Shown here: positions 47,301 through 50,920 of the stretch, in pieces
How positions within the stretch are numbered: the first letter of the stretch is position 1
Layout of the letters: each line of letters opens with the position of its first letter
NCBI RefSeq assembly: GCF_001039355.2
Contig: NW_019775826.1
Coordinates: forward strand, 57,713-108,632
Reading direction: 5' to 3'
From: Lingula anatina
Lineage: Eukaryota > Brachiopoda > Lingulata > Lingulida > Lingulidae
Length of the DNA stretch: 50,920 nucleotides
Position numbers and translations under genes: made by a program
Notes under the pieces: model-generated
Told to the model about the DNA's origin: nothing
Seen by the model: the letters and a program-made list of their open reading frames with translations, nothing else
The model's database searches: none

Positions 47301-50178
47301 CGATGTGAAATATTTACCAACAGGGTTGGTGCTAGCTTATATACGCTCTTGCGGTTGATAGGTGCATGCGTGCACACACACAAACAAACAGACTTGCAGA
47401 AGTGGCCAATAAGTCAGAATGTGCGTGGTTGTAAATGGCTGACTCAGGTTGGGGACTCTCCTCCCTTTGGGAGGTTGTACAAATACCTGTTTTTTTGCAT
47501 GTGTAAAAGAGAGTTTACAGTTTGGAAATGTTGAAAAACGTAAATTCAAGTAGGTTTATTTCCCTGTGACATGCTCTGTTCTTGTCCAAGAGGACACCAT
47601 TCAGCCAGGCAATTCCTATCACCTGCCAGACATACAGGTGCTTCCAGCTGCTGATAGGAATTTCTTCATAGGTTTCAAATCTGCTTCACTGCTGGAAGTG
47701 ATAAGGCAGTAAATGGGGAAAAAAGGAGAGTGGATTAATAGAATATGTGAAGGGTGCCTGCACAGAAACTTCCCTTGAACATGTGATGTGATAAAATTAT
47801 TACGAGTTTTTTATTCTCTGTTTCTTTTTGACTGAGGATTATGTTATTGACTGATGGAAGAGTTCCTCGAGGTGTGTGTGTGTGTTATTATTAATCTAAA
47901 TGTAAGTGGACTGAAATAAAAGATTTTGTTCTTTATGCTTCTTAACATCATAATTTTCAAGGTATAAAATAATTCATACCATGAAAATTTGCCTGCTGAA
48001 TCAGAATGTCTTAAAATGTCTTAAAACTAAGATTACATACTGTCATTTGATCGTAGAAAATTTCACAGGTTTCATCTGCAGATTTTTAAAGAAAATTTAT
48101 GTCACATAGATTAATTGCTGACAGTTGTTTTTTATCTTTTGGTTTAGGAGTTGCTGTTGTTGTCAGCAGTATAGTCTCTGCTGTATGTGAAAAAATTTTT
48201 TGTCTTCTTAAACCTGAAATTTTGTGATCAAGTTATTATATGTCTGTTGAACACTTTGTTACTGTATGTTGTGAAGTTCAACATTGAGTTGAGTGAAGGT
48301 CTTGTCCCAGCACTTGACAGTGAATGTGCAAATGTGTCTCATGCCTCTCAGTAGTTCTTTCAAAACTGCTTATTTTCCTGCAAAGCAATAAAAGATAAGT
48401 ATGCATCAGTCACTTTCCTGGAACAGTTTCTAACACAGTGGTTCTTGGTGACATTTAAATGAGGCCCAGTTTCTTTTTTTCAGCTTGCCTCCCAAAACTG
48501 TTCCCTTAGACCATAATCTGTGTTTTTGCAGTAGTAGTTCTGTACAATGTTTTGTTTTACAATCAGTTTTACTTTTTTTCTTTGTGATAATTTATAGCTT
48601 CATTGAGTCAGAACATATGCATTTTTATGTATGCTTTTCCCTTGCATTATGCGTAACTCAAGGTAATTACTCACTGAATAAATATAAATTTTAATGATCA
48701 TTTTTCATTTATAAACACATTTCTTAATTTACTATTTAAAAAAGAAAATTTAGACAGGTGGGTTTAGCTTTTGTAAAAAACTGTATTTTTGTAACCAACT
48801 GAAAATGACCTCCTTTGAAAAAGTAAAATATTGGGGTTAGTAAGGTCTAAAAAATTAGTGAGTTATTACCATACTGTTCGATTCTTCCTTAAATTTTTGC
48901 TGTGCCTGTTGCCTTCCTTGTGTATTAGGCTCTATGTTGTTGTTGTTGTTGTTCCAGAAGGAGACAGTGATGAGGAGGCTGAGGAGGCATCCAAAACTGC
49001 CCCTCCTCCCGTAGAGGCCCCTGTAAGGGTCAAGGGACCCCAGCATGGTAGGTTTGCCCCCCCCCTCCCCCCCCCTTCCCCTGCTCCTTTCCAAGCTAGG
49101 CTTTTTTTAACTGAGATTATTGAAAAGTTTGTATATTTGTCTGTTTTAGTAGTTTCTAATCTATGGACTGTTAACTCCGATTTGCTAAAAAGTTGCCATT
49201 GTACAGGAGTGTTGTTCAATTTTAATATGTATCAGTGTCTTTTGTCTGCACTCCTATAGTCATTTGTTTACTTATTTATTTATTTTTGAAATTTTTTTGT
49301 TTTGCAAAGATGTCTCAATGTGTTTGCAATTGATAGCACAGTTATAGAAATTCTGGAAATATGGCCGTGGTAGAAACAGAATAGGTATTAGAGGAACCCA
49401 CCCCAGACTAACAAATATACAAAACTAACAACTTAATACCCGTAGCTGAAAAAATAGAAAAGAAACCAAGCCATTTCACTGAATCATGGCATGAAATTTG
49501 AAAATGACCTTCACTTTCATTTCTGACACTTAAAGTTGATTAAGTATTTGGCTATTGCAGGATCTGTCTGTTAGAGGCAAAAAACACATCATATGCCTTC
49601 TGCAATTTTACCATCATGGTGTGTTATAGAAAAGCACAGCACACTTTTAAAAGTGTTGGGTTTAAGCTCTGTTGGGAGATTATTATAAGTTGTCACAGGT
49701 AGGTGTAGTCAGCTTGACCAAGATTAAAATGCTGACTGTGACAAGTTTTTGAACGTAGACGTAAAAAAAAAACAACACTAATTACCCGAAGGACTTTATC
49801 ATTAAAGGCACATGTATAACCAAGTAATCCCCATCCCCCATTTTTCTTTCAAGTAGTTTTCTCTTGACTAACATGCATCACAGCCATTTATACTAAATAT
49901 TTATAATATGTTGTACCAGTTATCCATGGTTTTAATTGTTAAATGCATTGCATGAATTGAGATTCTTCCCATTTACTGCAACACTTTTTTATGGACAGTT
50001 AAACTCTGCCCCTTATAACATATTGGAATGGTGATTCTCTGCATGTCCATGTATTTCCTTCATTCTGCAGTGACTGGTTATAACATCATAAACAACATTG
50101 CCAACGCTGGACACGAGAACGATGAATTTGATTCACCCATCCGGGGTCGCAAACGTTTTACAGACTCAAAGAGAGGAG
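41326..50178 (+). CDS. JPT2: Jupiter microtubule-associated homologue (JPT1/JPT2 family), 3' end missing
   Basis: JPT proteins (formerly HN1/HN1L) are small, largely disordered proteins linked to microtubules; vertebrate JPT2 also binds NAADP. Exons seen: 41326-41381 (MTSAQYTTGLGNDTKPTS), 47008-47234, 48958-49047 and 50071-50178, all phase-consistent, giving 160 codons so far. The hallmark SRVLRPPGGGSSNI is formed across the first splice, as in human SSRVLRPPGGGS. Exon 2 holds a repeated motif, VKNYNRSDIFNQ and VKDYNKSDVLNQ. Exon 3 is acidic (EGDSDEEAEEA) then Pro-rich. The C-terminal PPGGKSS-type motif is not seen, so at least one exon lies beyond the right edge. Without splicing at 50178 the frame would stop at about 50219. 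JPT2 rather than JPT1 is suggested only by the CRAMP1 neighbour; an invertebrate single-copy gene would be ancestral to both. Confidence 0.87.
41604..41867. repeat. Direct repeat of about 60 bp around a single N (assembly joint)
   Basis: GGGGACCGTAAACCGTTTGC and the following ~28 bases occur at about 41628-41669 and again at about 41826-41867. Both copies are preceded by TGGAAGTGA. The second begins directly after the N at 41806. The first 20 bases differ by small insertions and substitutions. It is probably an imperfect contig overlap, or two haplotypes joined. Confidence 0.75.
44862..45145. mobile_element. Interspersed repeat ('ccaaggaggttatg ... gtggaggtctgtgctctcagagtgc')
   Basis: Starts near CCTATGCCAAGGAGGTTATG and ends near GGAGGTCTGTGCTCTCAGAG. 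The interior reads GTTAGCAACATTACAGAAAA, then GTTATGGACTGATTTTGATG, and TGGTGGTGATCCGGATC. I recall closely similar sequence as a dispersed element in many marine animal genomes, but cannot search here. It has no coding capacity. The ends are partly inverted (CCAAGGAGG versus CCTTGGTGGAGG). Confidence 0.6.
45189..45485. repeat. Tandem duplication, unit about 155 bp
   Basis: Two diverged copies start at about 45189 and 45344. Shared phrases include CAGTACTTTCT, AAACCTAATTGCTGTGTT / GAACCTAATTGCTGTGTT, CTATATGTGAA.TAATGCAAT and GTCTGTCTGT...GAGATGGGAGC. Divergence is roughly 10-15%, so the event is older than the TDRD3 intron duplication. Confidence 0.85.
46326..46567. mobile_element. MITE with about 48-bp inverted termini
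   Basis: Left end GACCCCATTCCCATAGATAC; reverse complement of the right end GGCCCCATTCCCATAAACAC. Similarity continues through a shared CCCAACTC about 45 bases in. The 240-bp element has no coding capacity. Its terminus resembles the intronic element at 5790-6026. Confidence 0.75.
47008..47234 (+). CDS. JPT2: JPT exon 2: RVLRPPGGGSS motif and internal repeat
   Basis: Acceptor TTTCAG at 47002-47007; donor GTGAGC at 47235. Encodes RVLRPPGGGSSNILNPEPEE, then two near copies of a 12-residue motif (VKNYNRSDIFNQ, VKDYNKSDVLNQ) 27 residues apart. The frame continues eight codons into the intron to a TAG if unspliced. Confidence 0.9.
47235..48957 (+). other. JPT intron 2
   Basis: A 1.7-kb AT-rich intron. 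A GTT repeat lies just before the exon 3 acceptor (48936-48954). Open frames of 60-70 residues on both strands show no homology. Confidence 0.65.
49048..50070 (+). other. JPT intron 3
   Basis: A 1.0-kb intron with a C-rich tract at 49058-49080 directly after the exon 3 donor. Nothing else recognisable. Confidence 0.65.
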
Positions 50179-50920
50179 GTATTTTTCTGATCTGGATGTT
50201 GTTGGACTTGAAGCACTAATTGTTGTGATTTCACTGTTCTTGTTTGTATTTTTTTTGCTTTTAGCTCGTGCTACTACCACCTATATGTTACTGCTGGAGC
50301 TAAATATGTAATTATTGCTGCTGTCATTGCTGTTGTGTCTTTGTTGTTACTTGAAACTTGGGAAGTGTTCTTCGTGTGCTTCTTCAGGGAGATAGAGATT
50401 GAGAGAGAATACATGCTATACAGTTTACATATCCTTGGGTGATGGGGGTTTTAACAATCATTGAAGATGACATCTGCTTACCATTTTCCTTAGTGTGTTG
50501 GGACCCCTGTGAAAGGGAGCCAACTGAAACATGAAGAATTTTTTTTATCTTTATCAGATTAAAAGACATTAATTTGTTAGAAACTTTTATAGAATTATGG
50601 TTATTAAATGGGTTAAAATTGGCCTTAATCAGTCGTGTACATGAAGAATGTTGTTGGTTTTCAGAAATGAATCTTTGTGTATGAGTATGTGTATTTATGT
50701 GTTGACAGTTACAGATATGCCTAATTTGTCCTTAGGGGCCATCCATTTTTATCACAACTTTCACAAGTCTACAAAGAGCAGACTTTTTCCAGATCCCCCC
50801 CCCCTTCAGAGAGTACAAGGTGAAAACCTAAAAATGATGACCTTGATGGCAATTTCATCATTTTTGTTATTTTTTCGAAAGCGTACAGAGGGCATCGTCT
50901 TGCTTTCTCTCCCCCCCCCA
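50179..50920 (+). other. Right edge: JPT intron sequence
   Basis: No further exon recognised. Two short C tracts (about 50797-50805 and 50911-50919) lie near the edge. Confidence 0.5.

Noticed and set aside
48831-49259. 142-residue plus-strand frame
   Set aside because: JPT exon 3 (48958-49047) with intron read-through on both sides; splice sites are canonical.
1-50920. Possible tRNA, rRNA, CRISPR or intact transposase/reverse-transcriptase genes
   Set aside because: I looked for them on both strands and saw none that I could support; only short non-coding transposon relics are present.

Overview
This is nuclear DNA from an invertebrate animal. It is AT-rich and rich in microsatellites and short transposon relics. 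It holds four multi-exon protein genes with canonical GT-AG introns, and no bacterial-style operons, CRISPR arrays, rRNA genes or intact transposase genes. The proteins match the human families clearly, but the gene density (four genes in 51 kb) and compact introns suggest a marine invertebrate. A mollusc or other lophotrochozoan is my guess from the repeat content; it is not proven.

Layout, left to right. (1) 1-10238, minus strand: the 5' end of a diaphanous-type formin gene, with two alternative first exons (10238-10200 and 7778-7737) that both join in frame to a shared exon at 2579-2403; the rest of the gene lies left of the window. (2) 10239-10782: a 544-bp head-to-head promoter region. 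(3) 10783-21358, plus strand: a complete TDRD3 gene (OB-fold/DUF1767 region, UBA, RG-rich and Q-rich linkers, Tudor). A 1,935-bp block holding five of its exons occurs twice, with a single N between the copies. This is almost certainly an assembly artefact; with one copy removed the gene reads as 13 exons and 915 codons. (4) 21359-26679: convergent 3' UTRs and intergenic DNA. (5) 26680-38012, minus strand: a complete CRAMP1 (Cramped-like) gene that I resolve into 21 in-frame coding exons and 1,194 codons. (6) 38013-41325: the shared upstream region, with a likely second CRAMP1 promoter near 39.1 kb. (7) 41326 to the right edge, plus strand: a Jupiter microtubule-associated homologue gene (JPT1/JPT2 family), four coding exons seen, 3' end outside the window.

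The genes do not form a pathway, but the order is informative. From memory, human DIAPH3 and TDRD3 are head-to-head neighbours on 13q21, and human CRAMP1 and JPT2 are neighbours on 16p13.3. Both pairs are adjacent here, so the window appears to carry two ancient bilaterian microsyntenies. Other points of interest are alternative N-termini in the formin and CRAMP1, degenerate copies of splice-site regions inside CRAMP1, several hairpin or terminal-inverted-repeat elements, and three single-N joints that each look like an unmerged contig overlap. I found no convincing undescribed biological system.
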